64,000 nucleotides of DNA from Dallia pectoralis (lineage: Eukaryota > Chordata > Actinopteri > Esociformes > Umbridae), in assembly GCA_029465975.1 (NCBI GenBank), contig CM055742.1, forward strand, positions 8,291,846 through 8,355,845, read 5' to 3'. The notes below the pieces were generated by a model. The model made no database searches. It saw only the letters and a program-made list of their open reading frames with translations, and had not been told where the DNA came from. Positions 1 to 10,961 of the stretch are shown in pieces (the stretch's first letter is position 1; each line of letters starts with the position of its first letter). The position numbers and the translations under genes were made by a program.

Positions 1-368
1 AAATCCAACTGGATGTTCGGAAACTAAGACAATTGAAGTTAGTACAGCCGGCCACGCAAGTATTATATTGCAATGATGTCTGGCCGATACGTTGTCAAAA
101 ACGAATTTGGAACTGACATTTTCCCCATCACTGCTCCATTTCCACACACTAACTACAGCTGTATTGGAAAAAAAATCCACCCCACTCAAATATAAACCCT
201 AACCTCAACTGTACATTTCCCTAAACCTAACACTTAGCAGGGGAAAGGCCTGGGTCGAAATGTTCCAATTTAACCAGAGTTTGGTCCATGTTATATAGTC
301 AGAAGCACTCAGACACACTCACAAGTCTATAGGCTGTGTGAATTGGATGAAAATTGTCTCCCACAACA
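1..368. other. Unannotated unique sequence
   Basis: AT-leaning non-coding sequence before the first minisatellite. I see no coding frame, RNA gene or recognisable transposon. Confidence 0.5.
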
Positions 369-874
369 GCAAGGACACTGAGTTGTGATTACTCCCTAGA
401 GACACTGAGTTGTGATTACTTCACAGAGACACTGAGTTGTGATTACTCCACAGAGACACTGAGTTGTGATTACTCCAAAGAGACACTGAGTTGTGATTAC
501 TCCACAGAGACACTGAGTTGTGATTACTCCACAGAGACACTGAGTTGTGATTACTCCCTAGAGACACTGAGTTGTGATTACTCCCTAGAGACACTGAGTT
601 GTGATTACTCCACAGAGACACTGAGTTGTGATTACTCCACAGAGACACTGAGTTGTGATTACTCCACAGAGACACTGAGTTGTGATTACTCCACAGAGAC
701 ACTGAGTTGTGATTACTCCACAGAGACACTGAGTTGTGATTACTCCACAGAGACACTGAGTTGTGATTACTCCACAGAGACACTGAGTTGTGATTACTCC
801 CTAGAGACACTGAGTTGTGATTACTCCACAGAGACACTGAGTTGTGATTACTCCACAGAGACACTGAGTTGTGA
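369..874. repeat. 27-bp minisatellite, about 18-19 copies
   Basis: Tandem unit with core GACACTGAGTTGTGATTACT followed by a variable CCACAGA, CCCTAGA or CCAAAGA spacer. Because 27 is a multiple of three and the unit has no stop in some frames, it creates open frames on both strands (repeating TETLSCDYS on plus, HNSVSLWSN on minus). Those are array artefacts. Variants are single-base changes, and the last copy passes into unique sequence at 874. Confidence 0.95.
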
Positions 875-1459
875 ACCATAAAAGCCCTCATGTCCCCAAT
901 CAAGCTCTTCATGAGTTCATTCGAGACAGATTTTATCCCCTTAGCCATTACCACCGGGACACTTTAAAAGCTTTGCTTGTTTATCCTAATTACGCTGGGG
1001 GGCCGGGGGTTCTCGTCAAGCACAGTCTGCGATCCGTCTCCTCTCCCCTCTCCAGGTACCCGAGATGACACGTGGCGAACTCAGCGAACCGCGAACTCCC
1101 GCGCCCACCCCGAGGAGGGCCAATCCGAGGGCACCTAGTGGCCTCTGCCGGAGGAGGTGAAGCGTCCGGAGGAGCCGTGGCTCATTAGCGTAACAGGAGC
1201 TGCTGGGTTGCTGTCTGACTATCGGTCTCACCTGTCTGGTGAGGAGCGGAGCGTCGGAGTGGGGATTCCTGCGCTCACACACTCTGCTCTTTTATCTTCT
1301 CCCCAGCTCAGACACACAGACACACACACACACACACAAACATACACACAAGCAAACTCTAGATATGCACTAACGCGCACTGTATTCCACACGAAAGGCA
1401 ACAGACGAACACAGTAACTCTGTATATCCACAAACGAATGTACAGTGGCACATGTCTGT

Positions 1460-1490
<31 letters not shown>

Positions 1491-1765
1491 GTGGGGACAT
1501 AGATGTAGAGTGGTAGAGAAATCGCAAGAGTGGAGAAAAAACACAATCTAAAATAAAATAGAAAGAGAAAGAAAGAAAATAAGAAAGAAAGAAAGAAGTG
1601 ACAAAGAGCGCACACGCACGCACATAAAGACAAACGAACAAGACAGCGAGATCATACCATGTGAATTACAGAAGCTGTCATCCACTTTCACCATCTAGGC
1701 TGCCCTGCCGGTCAAACCAGCGTCCTTCTCCCCAGACAGATGTAGCGCAGAGGCCATCTTGCAAA
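875..1765. other. Unique sequence with CA tracts and a purine-rich run
   Basis: GC-richer unique sequence around 1000-1270, then CA microsatellites near 1312-1360 and 1461-1490 and an A/G-rich run near 1556-1600. No coding homology recognised. Confidence 0.5.
1312..1360. repeat. (CA)n microsatellite, interrupted
   Basis: CA dinucleotides with GA and TA interruptions are directly visible. A second, purer tract lies at 1461-1490. Confidence 0.9.
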
Positions 1766-1955
1766 AGCCCTGTCCCTCTCCACACCCCCACCGCCTCCCT
1801 CTCCGCACCCCCACCGCCTCCCTCTCAGCACCCCCACCGCCTCCCTCTCCGCACCCCCACCACCTCCCTCTCCACACCCCCACCACCTCCCTCTCCACAC
1901 CCCCACCACATCCCTCTCCACACCCCCACCACATCCCTCTCCACCCCTCTACCAG
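1766..1955. repeat. 23-bp C-rich minisatellite, about 8 copies
   Basis: Unit beginning CACCCCCACC and ending CTCCCTCTCC, with GC/CA changes between copies. Period 23 is not a multiple of three and the unit lacks stops, so proline-rich open frames appear in several frames. There is no sign of a real proline-rich protein. Confidence 0.9.
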
Positions 1956-2011
1956 GCCTGACAGCTGCTTCAGGAGATGCTGCCCTGAATACCACATCTG
2001 CACAGGAATAA

Positions 2012-2590
2012 AAACATGGATGTCTTCTCAACTGGAACAACACTGTTCTGTAACTGTTCTCAACTGGAACAACACTGTTCTGTAACTGTTCTCTACTGGA
2101 ACAACACTGTTCTGTAACTGTTCTCCCTGGAACAACACTGCTCTATAGGGGTTCTCTACAGGAACAACACTGCTCTATAGGAGTTCTCTACTGGAACAAC
2201 ACTGCTCTATAGGGGTTCTCTACTGGAACAACACTGCTCTATAGGAGTTCTCTACTGGAACAACACTGCTCTATATGGGGTTCTCTACTGGAACAACACT
2301 GCTCTATAGGAGTTCTCTACTGGAACAACACTGCTCTATAGGGGTTCTCTACTGGAACAACACTGCTCTATAGGGATTCTCTACTGGAACAACACTGCTC
2401 TATATGGGGTTCTCTACTGGAACAACACTGCTCTATATGGGGTTCTCTACTGGAACAACACTGCTCTATATGGGGTTCTCTACTGGAACAACACTGCTCT
2501 ATAGGGGTTCTCTACTGGAACAACACTGCTCTATAGGAGTTCTCTACTGGAACAACACTGCTCTATAGAGGTTCTCAGCAGAAATAATGC
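2012..2590 (+). repeat. 32-bp minisatellite, family A, about 18 copies
   Basis: Unit with core CTACTGGAACAACACTGCTC and TATAGGGGTTCT. Early copies (2027-2130) are a variant with TGTTCTGTAACTGTTCTC, and some copies carry an extra TA (TATATGGGG). The same unit occurs in reverse orientation at 5606-5892. Confidence 0.95.
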
Positions 2591-3265
2591 TGTTCTATAT
2601 CAGTAGTCTACTGGAAAAACACATTGTTGCTTGGAAGGTCTTTACTAGAACAACCCTATCCCATAGCAGTCCTCCCAACACCATAACAAACACACTGTGC
2701 TATTCTATTTGAAGAAGCCAGCTTTATTTTGGAATGTTAAAGTTTCATAAGACCCGTCTGTAATCAAAAAAAAGAAAAGTAGTATAAAAGTGTAAAAGGT
2801 GTGTGTGTTTGTTTTTTTTTGCTCTCCTCAGAGACCTGGCCAAAATAGCTTCACACGCACTTTCATTTAAACATGAAAGCAGTTCATTTGAACACATCAA
2901 GTTACAAACCGAGCAACTGGTGTAAACACACTGACAGGTCCCAGATAATCGTCTGTCCAACATAGATTTGCTTTACGCTCCTCCAGAGAGACAATCTCCT
3001 GCAATTCCATGAACAATTTTTGCAGTGTGTTCCAGATGGATGGACCAGAGAACTAGAACACATTTATTTGAACATTTGACATACCTAAGGTACAGGAAAT
3101 AATATACAGTTTGGTGATTGTAGGGGAGAGTTGTCACTCTCCAGTGTACAATGTAGGTGCAAAGAGAAAACAGGAGGTGACCTCATAAATAAAGATGTAT
3201 GAATTAATGTGTGTCCATAAACGTGTGCGCTGGTATCCATGTGGGTGTCTCTTTACCAAACAGAG

Positions 3266-3268
<3 letters not shown>
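2591..3268. other. Unique sequence between repeats
   Basis: AT-rich non-coding sequence apart from repeat C copy 1. No gene or RNA seen. Confidence 0.5.
2688..2785 (+). repeat. Dispersed repeat C, copy 1
   Basis: Segment containing CTATTCTATTTGAAGAAGCC and, further on, CATAAGACCCGTCTGTAAT. A diverged direct copy lies at 3526-3625. Family unknown. Confidence 0.7.

Positions 3269-3298
<30 letters not shown>
3269..3298. repeat. (GT)n microsatellite
   Basis: About 15 uninterrupted GT units. Confidence 0.95.
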
Positions 3299-3300
<2 letters not shown>

Positions 3301-3369
3301 ACGATACACTTACTCCATGTGAATATGTTTTCTGTCACGTTGTCCTCCCCCCCCCACCACCACCACCAG

Positions 3370-3500
3370 GTCCTATATAACTGATGCCCAGAGCTCAGTG
3401 ACATGCTACAGTGTGTTGTGTATTGGAGCGGTGGTGTGGTGCCTCCTCACCTGCCAGCTCAATCTGCTGTTGCTCGGCTGTGTAGACGCAGTGGACACAC
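3370..3500 (+). repeat. Inverted duplication B, left copy
   Basis: A 130-bp segment starting TCCTATATAACTGATGCCC and ending GACGCAGTGGACACAC, running into a CA tract. Its reverse complement is present at 6401-6530 with a single difference seen by eye (CCTGCCAGC here, CCTGTCAGC there). No coding frame or known family recognised. Confidence 0.9.
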
Positions 3501-3525
3501 ACACACACACACACACACACTGTGT

Positions 3526-3625
3526 AACTAACACACTGTTCTATTCTATTTGAAGAGGCCTGTTTTATTTGTGAGCGTTAAAGTTTGATAAGACCCGTCT
3601 GTAATTGGGAAAAAGAGGAAAAAGT
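3526..3625 (+). repeat. Dispersed repeat C, copy 2
   Basis: Diverged direct copy of 2688-2785: CTATTCTATTTGAAGAGGCC, then GATAAGACCCGTCTGTAATT and a purine-rich tail. It follows the CA tract that borders duplication B. Confidence 0.7.
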
Positions 3626-3851
3626 GGGGCAGAAGGCTGTGTTGGTTGTCGTGGACATCTCCGAGAGCACGGCCTAGCTCTGTGGCGGCGATAGAAATTC
3701 ACATCTGCTCATAAAATATTGAACACCTTCCAAGACGGTACGGTAAATGTACGAACCCAGGCTATTTCACCTTGGGCTCAATTTGAACAGATGTTGTTTA
3801 ACAGTTGAATCCAGATGTTTTTGCAGGACTCAGCTCCTGTACGCCAGCTTT

Positions 3852-4160
3852 ATTTGCATATTCGTTTGGTTCAGCCTCCTTTCTGATTGGTTGCAGCACG
3901 TGCTCCCGCTGCAGAACACATTTTCATGGTAGGTACAGTGTGTACATCGGCTAACCGGGGACAAAGCAATAGGCTAGCTTTTTATTTTTACAGTTAACAT
4001 AAATTGACAAACGAGCTTCGAATACACATGATATCGTCCGAATTAATTTGCCTGATCCAACGACGGACTAAAATATGCCTGATTATCGTCGCTTGGATCA
4101 ATTCTAACCTATGGGGAATGTAGCGCATGAGAGTAATATGTAGTGCGTGTTTCACGTGAC
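3852..4160. promoter_or_regulatory. Possible cryptic promoter/enhancer cluster
   Basis: Within 51 bp lie an octamer ATTTGCAT (3852-3859), an inverted CCAAT box (CTGATTGG, to 3890) and an E-box CACGTG (3897-3902). A palindromic TCACGTGA follows at 4152-4159 and another ATTGG near 4290. The sites match well-known POU, NF-Y and bHLH motifs. No gene start is recognised beside them, so function is only inferred. Confidence 0.3.
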
Positions 4161-5605
4161 CCGCCTATCAGAAACTCTGTCTCGGCTGATCCCGCCTCCC
4201 TTCGCCACTTCGGAGCTGACTAGAAGCCCGCTAAGCTAAACGTATTGTGACGGAAAACATTATGAAAAACATTGTGACTCATTGGCTGGAGAGACGAGAT
4301 GTTTACTCGATTGAATTTTCCGCGCATATTGCAGGGAGAGAAATCGGATTCGAAGATTCAATTTCTCCGGCTGGTGTCATTGTAGTTGGTTAAGCATTTA
4401 AAACCAGGCCAGAACGCAGACTAGACGAATGAAATAGAGTTATTTGTGAAGTCATGCATACAGTATATTAAAACAAATCTGTTTTATTTGCAGCTATCAA
4501 AGTGGTTGAGTCAAATAAAAACACTAAGAATAACAGAAGACAATCGAGATGTTCTTAAAAACAAAATTTGTGTTCATAAACTGTCACGCGGTTCAACTCT
4601 GTTTATATCCTGTGCCTGTACTCTTGTTCGTGTACGAATATTCATACAGTCATGGTTTACAGCTTTAAACAGCTACTGAGTTCATGCAGAACATACAACG
4701 TGGAGCGTTTAAAAATACTTCACCAATGGGTTTGTTAAATTTTCAAAGGACCACACTGCACTTTCCGTGACCGGAGGAGGATCCTGTAAATACCACAAAA
4801 AAGCCTTTTCCTTCTTCAAAGAAAAGGTTACATTCTAGCGGATTCCGCGGTAAAAAGAACTTAGAGCAATCAAAACTAATGAAGGCCATTTGGGATAAAA
4901 AGCTGGATGTGCCGAAATCTATTTGACAGAAATCTAGTTCCAGTCGCTGTCGTATGGAGCACAATTACGTCCCCCGATGAATGAGGGAGTTAAAGAGAGA
5001 GCAAATGAGCGAGAATGAACAGCCGATCATTCAGAGCCAGTTATGAGTAGGGAACTGTATGGTTCTAGAGTCAATACCTGGAGGTGATAAGTCCATCAGA
5101 ACCAGAGAGCTGTTGCCAGACAACTAAACTCAGAGTGCGCTCACCACCAAACGGACAGAGAATCTACCCATAACGTTCATGTCAAACACCTGACACACCC
5201 TCATTGTGATAACTTGACCCTGAATGTGAATCTGTAATCGAACTCTTGCATTCACAATCCTGAGTGAGAGAATATTAGCCCAAAATGTGAATACGTTCAA
5301 ATAATATTACCTCCATTATTCTACAAGGGAATATATTTTACCATGAATCAAAATGCACATAAACGTTACACATTGTTTGTCTACCACTTGCCATAGGTTA
5401 GAAACCCACTAACCTACAGGCGTAGAAGAATCACCCTGGAACCTCCACTTGTCTTGAGACGGTTACTGCTTGTTCTGGGGGAACGCATTGTTAACGACTA
5501 CAACCAAATATCACCCCAAAAGTTGTGGACCCCTCCTGGAGCGACCCGTACCCTGTGAAATCCTAATAATGTCACCGAATAATGACCACAATGCAGAAAG
5601 AAATA
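4161..5605. other. Unique intronic sequence
   Basis: Mixed-composition unique sequence. Short frames only; no family recognised, no RNA gene, no clear transposon. Confidence 0.5.
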
Positions 5606-5892
5606 ACCCACGTGCAGTGTTGTTCCAGTAGAGAACCCCTATAGAGCAGTGTTGTTCCAGTAGAGAACCCCTATAGAGCAGTGTTGTTCCAATAGAGAAC
5701 CCCTATAGAGCAGTGTTGTTCCAGTAGAGAACCCCTATAGAGCAGTGTTGTTCCAGAAGAGAACCCCTATAGAGCAGTATTGTTCCAGTAGAGAACCCCT
5801 ATAGAGCAGTGTTGTTCCAGTAGAGAACCCCTATAGAGCAGTGTTGTTCCAGAAGAGAACCCCTATAGAGCAGTGTTGTTCCAGAAGAGAAC
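5606..5892 (-). repeat. 32-bp minisatellite, family A, inverted array, about 9 copies
   Basis: Unit CAGTGTTGTTCCAGTAGAGA followed by ACCCCTATAGAG. This is the reverse complement of the unit at 2012-2590. Variants include AGAAGAG and AATAGAG in place of AGTAGAG. Confidence 0.95.
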
Positions 5893-6367
5893 GTATGCCG
5901 AACTAGCAGGGGCATCTACGGTAACCCGTTAGGCACCTTAAAGGCACAACACGTACCGTTGTTACAAAGGCGTGTTATTTTTTAGACGCGAGATTCTACA
6001 CAGTGTTCCTTTAAGAGGTGCAGGTACAGCGTGGACCTGAGTTGGAGCTCGGGTGGAGATGTTGGCGATGTACGCGTCCAGGGACCCCCTCATGCGGGCG
6101 GTGGCCCCGAAGCCACGGAGGAGCGTCGTCTGAGTGGCCCTGTAGTCTGTTATGTCTGTTCGACAGTGGCCTTTGCTCCGCTACTGAGGCGCTGCTCCCT
6201 CAAAAAGGCTTTTTACAACCTGAATCGATCCGGCCCGTTTTAACATTCATTCCGAAAGCCTCCGGGGTCATTTTGGAAAAGCTTGAAGGCAAACATAATT
6301 GTTCCTGAGGGCCCCACGCTGTGTGTGTATGTGCTTAGGGGGCCCTAAAACAGGAGAAGGCTGATTA

Positions 6368-6370
<3 letters not shown>
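5893..6370. other. Unique sequence, moderately GC-rich
   Basis: Open frames of 70-96 codons occur here on the plus strand, but none has recognisable domains or splice-site support. Confidence 0.45.

Positions 6371-6406
<36 letters not shown>
6371..6406. repeat. (GT)n microsatellite
   Basis: About 18 GT units directly adjoining inverted duplication B. Confidence 0.95.
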
Positions 6407-6408
<2 letters not shown>

Positions 6409-6530
6409 ACTGCGTCTACACAGCCGAGCAACAGCAGATTGAGCTGACAGGTGAGGAGGCACCACACCACCGCTCCAATACACAACACACTGTAGCATGT
6501 CACTGAGCTCTGGGCATCAGTTATATAGGA

Positions 6531-6531
<1 letters not shown>
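6401..6531 (-). repeat. Inverted duplication B, right copy
   Basis: Reverse complement of 3370-3500, near-identical over about 130 bp. It is bracketed by a GT tract on its left and a long CA tract on its right. Confidence 0.9.

Positions 6532-6587
<56 letters not shown>
6532..6587. repeat. (CA)n microsatellite
   Basis: About 27 CA units, uninterrupted. A shorter CA tract lies at 6738-6756. Confidence 0.95.
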
Positions 6588-6591
<4 letters not shown>

Positions 6592-6902
6592 AACCAATAT
6601 TATAAGATCCAACACATAGAAACCAGATAGCATCCATTCCCATCCACACCTCCACATCTGTAGATGAATATGACACACGAAGAGACACAAGGAATGACAG
6701 TACTACAGAAATCAGTCTCTATTAAGCAGACATGAAAACACACACACACACACACAAGCCCAGAGCAGGTTGCAGAGAGGCGCTAATAAAAGTTAATTGC
6801 CACATTGAGAAAAGACAGAGGAGCACATTTGCTTGGCGCGTTCTGCTTTAGCCCTGCTTAATTAAAGCCCCGCACTTCCTCTACTTCCTCCAGTGACTGA
6901 TG
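6588..6902. other. Unique sequence
   Basis: Nothing recognisable except the short CA tract near 6740. Confidence 0.5.
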
Positions 6903-7474
6903 GAGCTTCACTCCTCCCTCATCCCTTTATCTCTCTCCCTCATCCCTTTATCTCTCTCCCTCATCCCTTTATCTCTCTCCCTCATCCCTTTATCTCTCTC
7001 CCTCATCCCTTTATCTCTCTCCCTCATCCCTTTATCTCTCTCCCTCATCCCTTTATCTCTCTCCCTCATCCCTTTATCTCTCTCCCTCATCCCTTTATCT
7101 CTCTCCCTCATCCCTTTATCTCTCTCCCTCATCCCTTTATCTCTCTCGCTCATCCCTTTATCTCTCTCCCTCATCCCTTTATCTCTCTCCCTCATCCCTT
7201 TATCTCTCTCCCTCATCCCTTTATCTCTCTCCCTCATCCCTTTATCTCTCTCCCTCATCCCTTTATCTCTCTCGCTCATCCCTTTATCTCTCTCCCTCAT
7301 CCCTTTATCTCTCTCCCTCATCCCTTTATCTCTCTCCCTCATCCCTTTATCTCTCTCCCTCATCCCTTTATCTCTCTCCCTCGTCCCTTTATCTCTCTCC
7401 CTCATCCCTTTATCTCTCTCCCTCATCCCTTTATCTCTCTCCCTCATCCCTTTATCTCTCTCCCTCATCCCTTT
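6903..7474. repeat. 21-bp pyrimidine-rich minisatellite, about 27 copies
   Basis: Very homogeneous unit CCTCATCCCTTTATCTCTCT plus C. The few variants include GCTCATCC and one CTCGTCCC. The period is a multiple of three and the unit lacks stops, so long open frames run through on both strands (HPFISLP, IPLSLSL, GMRERDK). These are not genes. Confidence 0.97.
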
Positions 7475-8280
7475 ATTGCTTGCTATGCTATCTATCGCAT
7501 CTCTCTGTCCTACCAACTCTTTTGATGCTCCCACTTTTACCGTCTTGTTTCGTCTTTCGCGTCTCAGCCCCATCTCTCCCCACCCCTCCGTTTCTCACCT
7601 CCCGCTCTCTCGCTGTAGATGATGGGTGGGGGAATTAAACATAAAACATACTGCCGTTACAAATATAATTTTTCTGAGGCAAACTCGTCTATGTTAGGAA
7701 CAGTTCAAGTGCAATGTATATGTTTAAGCACGCAGCAAATAAAAACGGTTGTTGTAGTCTCAGGTCATACAGTGATACAGTGTAGCCGATATCACCAGCA
7801 CACGTTAGCCTTATGCTAACATTACGTTTATGACCGGAGAACACGGAAAACACTGTGTCCGGTAATGGCAAATGTTCCTTCCGGAAATAATAATATCTCC
7901 TGTTTCAGCACAAAACATCACGTCGACTAAAGAAAGTTATCGATTAGCTAACAGTACGCTACGAAAAAGACGCTTTCGAATGATGTGTGATTAAAAATAA
8001 TAAAAAAAATCATGTGAATGAATGTCCACATGAAACATGCTAACATGAACAACATGCATGTCAGGTGAACCTGACAGAGTTGGGAGATAACGATTTATTA
8101 TTTTTTTCTAGTTATTTGAACATGAAAATATGTTGCAAAATATTTAATTTACCAGTGGGTGCCTGGCTGTAATTTAACTAAGTGTCTTTGTATGGCACAT
8201 TTATGCATCCCTACTGTATTTAATTAAGTGTATATTTATAGTTTAAATTGAATCCCTGGTTTCCATTACTTAGTAACTGT
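7475..8280. other. AT-rich unique sequence
   Basis: A short CT-rich shoulder follows the array (to about 7610), then AT-rich sequence with no gene, RNA or known element. Confidence 0.5.
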
Positions 8281-8660
8281 TAATTTAACATGGCGCTACC
8301 GGGGGCCAACACAATAAGACGGTTTCAGCAAGCCCCGCCCCATTTCTGCCCAGTCGACAAATGATCCGTTCCCTCGGACATTCAGGGAGCTGATTGTCTT
8401 GTGATCATCAGCGAAGACGACAGAAACTCGCAGTGCGATGCGTTATTTTACGGGCGTCTCGTGTCGTTAAACCGACCACGCATCCTCGTTCCAACCGGTA
8501 AGCGCCATCTTTATACGGTCGCCATACCCCCACGCCGCGCTGATCCAATCCGGTAATAGCTCGGCGACTAGGACCCCGTCCGAGGAGCGGATGAATTCAA
8601 TTATCGATTCGGCCCGTCTCTACACCTCTTAAAGTGATTGAGGTATAAAGAGCCAGCGGA
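8281..8660. promoter_or_regulatory. CpG-rich, promoter-like patch
   Basis: This patch is visibly denser in CpG than its surroundings. It contains a GC box (GCCCCGCCCC near 8333-8342), a YY1-like GCGCCATCTTT near 8502 and a donor-like CCG/GTAAGC at 8496-8502. That layout would fit a promoter with a non-coding first exon. I recognise no gene, and 8661 onward shows no coding exon. Confidence 0.3.
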
Positions 8661-9473
8661 CCCGGACACATGCAGACGGAGCCAAAAGCAGACACACCTT
8701 CAGAACAAGCGGCTGAATTCGGACCACTTAATAAGGACCCCTGTCCTGTCAAACCAAGCGGCAACTAAATTCCCTCGCAATTCTTTCGCGAGGTGCACTT
8801 AAAAACCTTTCTCTGTCGTAAGAAGGAAGTTTGGGGGTTTCAGTGCATGGAGACACGTCACTTACCTACGGGTTATGGTGACATTTTAATTTTTCCTCCG
8901 CCTGTTCTTTTTCAGAAAAGTAGAGATCCTCTACTTTTGGCTGGTTCTGAGAAGACACAAGTGTCAAAATAGCAGTTGGCCGTTTTGTCATGTAAAAACC
9001 GGAGCCCGGGCATTTTCCACCGTCGTATGGCAGGTTGGGCAATTTACCTGTCTAACGTCAGTCGGTTTTAACGGAGCCAACACTGTTTGAGGTGTTTCTT
9101 TAAAAACGAGCGTGTATGTTATAAGAACAATCTTTTGTAAATGGAACTGGAGACGCAGCTTTGTTAAAACTACACATTGGAGAAAATGAAAAAAAATTGC
9201 GTGGATGGCTTTCGAACTCTTAGACACACTTTAAACAACCACATATTTAGGTAACGGTCACGTTCTAATCACGTTCTAATTGGTCAGTTAGGGTTTAAGC
9301 CTTAACAATAACACCTATATAACAAACGTCATTCAGCCATTAAAACCACCACAACACCAAAATACAAGCGATCATAAAATATTTTAGACACTTCCTTAAG
9401 TCAATATATTATCTAATTTTCTCAATGCTTTATTCACGGGCAGAACAAACAGGTTAGCGCTCAGGCTAACATG
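8661..9473. other. Unique intronic sequence
   Basis: No feature recognised. Confidence 0.5.
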
Positions 9474-9684
9474 CTCGCTACTTTGTGTGATACCGGTGAG
9501 GGAGAGAAACATTTAGCTTGAGTCAAATGTGATCTTAAAACGGGGAGCCGAGCTAGAAATAGGTGTTTTGGTCACCTCAAGGTCACAGGCTAATGAATTG
9601 GGGAGAGGGAGAACATCTTCATCTCCCATTCTCGCTACTTTGTGTGATACCGGTGAGGGAGAGAAACATTTAGCTTGACTCAAA
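9474..9684. repeat. Mosaic duplication: flanking 54-bp direct repeats around two copied patches
   Basis: The block 9474-9527 is repeated at 9631-9684 with one difference. Between them, 9526-9560 is identical to 14901-14935 (35 bp), and 9578-9627 is identical to 14993-15042 (50 bp). The 57 bp separating those two patches in the 14.9 kb copy are replaced here by 17 bp. Confidence 0.85.
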
Positions 9685-10380
9685 CCATAAGCTAAGGCGT
9701 TAGCGTGTTAGCTAACATCCTTTCCTCACTTGTACATGTATGATGAAGTGAAAACCACTGTCAAAACGTCTGACAAAGTGCCTGATAAGTGGCCTCGACT
9801 TCCTTCAGGCATGCAAATCGATCCATAAATCCTTTCTTGAGATCCTATTGACAGCTGGACTCTCTAAACGCCAATATAGTCACAGAGGGAGCGAGAAAAT
9901 AGGGAGAGTGAAAAAAAGCAAGAAACGGAGAGATAAAAGAGACAGGGAAAGGGAGAAAAGACTGAAAGGGAGACACAAAGGAACACATAAAAACGAAAGA
10001 AAGCAAGAGAGGGAGGGAGAAAAAGAGAAAGGACTGGCTTTGAACTGGCTGATCAGAGAAATAGACTGCAACATACATAAGCTAGAACATTGTGTGTGTG
10101 TTGGTCAATACTGGGTGTCCGCATCAATACGGTCAGTGTAGTTCGCGTTTAGGCCGAGGATATCGCCCACTCCCTGAACAACTCAAGCTAAAGCGAGCGT
10201 GGAAGATACAAGTAGAGTTGACCAATCTCTTCATACACCGTCCTTATGGATGTACACAAACAAATCTGTATGACAAATAAGACCAGTCGAATTCCGAACG
10301 ATAAGGAACGATTGAGAATCAGAACGTAGCCGTTTGGTGGAGGGAGCGCCAGGCATTTTAACATTTTAATTTCACCTTAG
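9685..10380. other. Unique sequence with purine-rich tract
   Basis: An A/G-rich stretch at about 9888-10035 yields lysine/arginine-rich open frames that are compositional. No gene recognised. Confidence 0.5.
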
Positions 10381-10630
10381 TGGGCGTCAAGGTGGCCTAG
10401 TGGTTGGGGACTAGGGCTTGGGTCTGGAAGGTTCTAATCCCCCCACCACCCAGGTGAAAACCGCGTCGTTCTGTCCTTGAGCAAGACTGCTCCCCGGGCG
10501 CCGTGACGTGGAAGTCAAATCAGGTAACTGATTAGGGCTGCCCCCTGCACCTCAGGGTTGGGTAAAATGCAGAGAACACATTTCAGTTGAAGGCATTCAG
10601 TTGTACAACTGACAATATTGGTCTATTCTA
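10381..10630 (+). mobile_element. tRNA-derived SINE (salmonid/esocid-type), diverged
   Basis: A-box-like TGGCCTAGTGG (from about 10393) and B-box-like GGTTCTAATCC (10430-10440) are spaced as in a tRNA head. The body follows, with TTGAGCAAGACTGCTCCCCG and GGGCGCCGTGACGTGG. The tail includes AATGCAGAGAACACATTTCA and CATTCAGTTGTACAACTGAC. From memory this matches a SINE family common in salmonids and pike. No tRNA function is expected. Confidence 0.75.
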
Positions 10631-10794
10631 TTCTTTCAATCAGCCAATGGGCTAGCACTCAAGTTTTTGGACCTGAGCTCAAACGAAAATCTCGCTCTTC
10701 ACATAGAAGCTTACGATTGATTACAATACTTTTAAGTTTGGCTGATGTGTACCTATAGGGAAGCCAAGGCTTTCGTCTAAAGAGTAGAATCGCT

Positions 10795-10850
10795 TGCCAA
10801 TGTGCCCTTGAGCAAGGCATTTATTGCAAACTGGCTCCTCCACACAAGGT
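10795..10850 (+). mobile_element. SINE body fragment
   Basis: GTGCCCTTGAGCAAGGCATT followed by a degenerate cytosine-poor segment resembles the internal part of fish tRNA-SINEs. No head or tail is present. Confidence 0.4.
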
Positions 10851-10926
10851 TGATTTACTGCTTGGCTCTTGGTTCGACTTGCAAGCGGTTAGCGACCTTA
10901 CACACTATTCAATCCCTTTGCCCGCA

Positions 10927-10961
10927 CACACGCAAACACACACACATACACACACACACAC
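10927..10961. repeat. (CA)n microsatellite, interrupted
   Basis: CA units with short interruptions. Confidence 0.85.

Noticed and set aside
354..954. Frames with TETLSCDYS or HNSVSLWSN repeats
   Set aside because: Created by the 27-bp array on both strands; no unique coding flank.
6893..7622. Long frames on both strands (HPFISLP, GMRERDK repeats)
   Set aside because: Created by the 21-bp pyrimidine array, whose period is a multiple of three.
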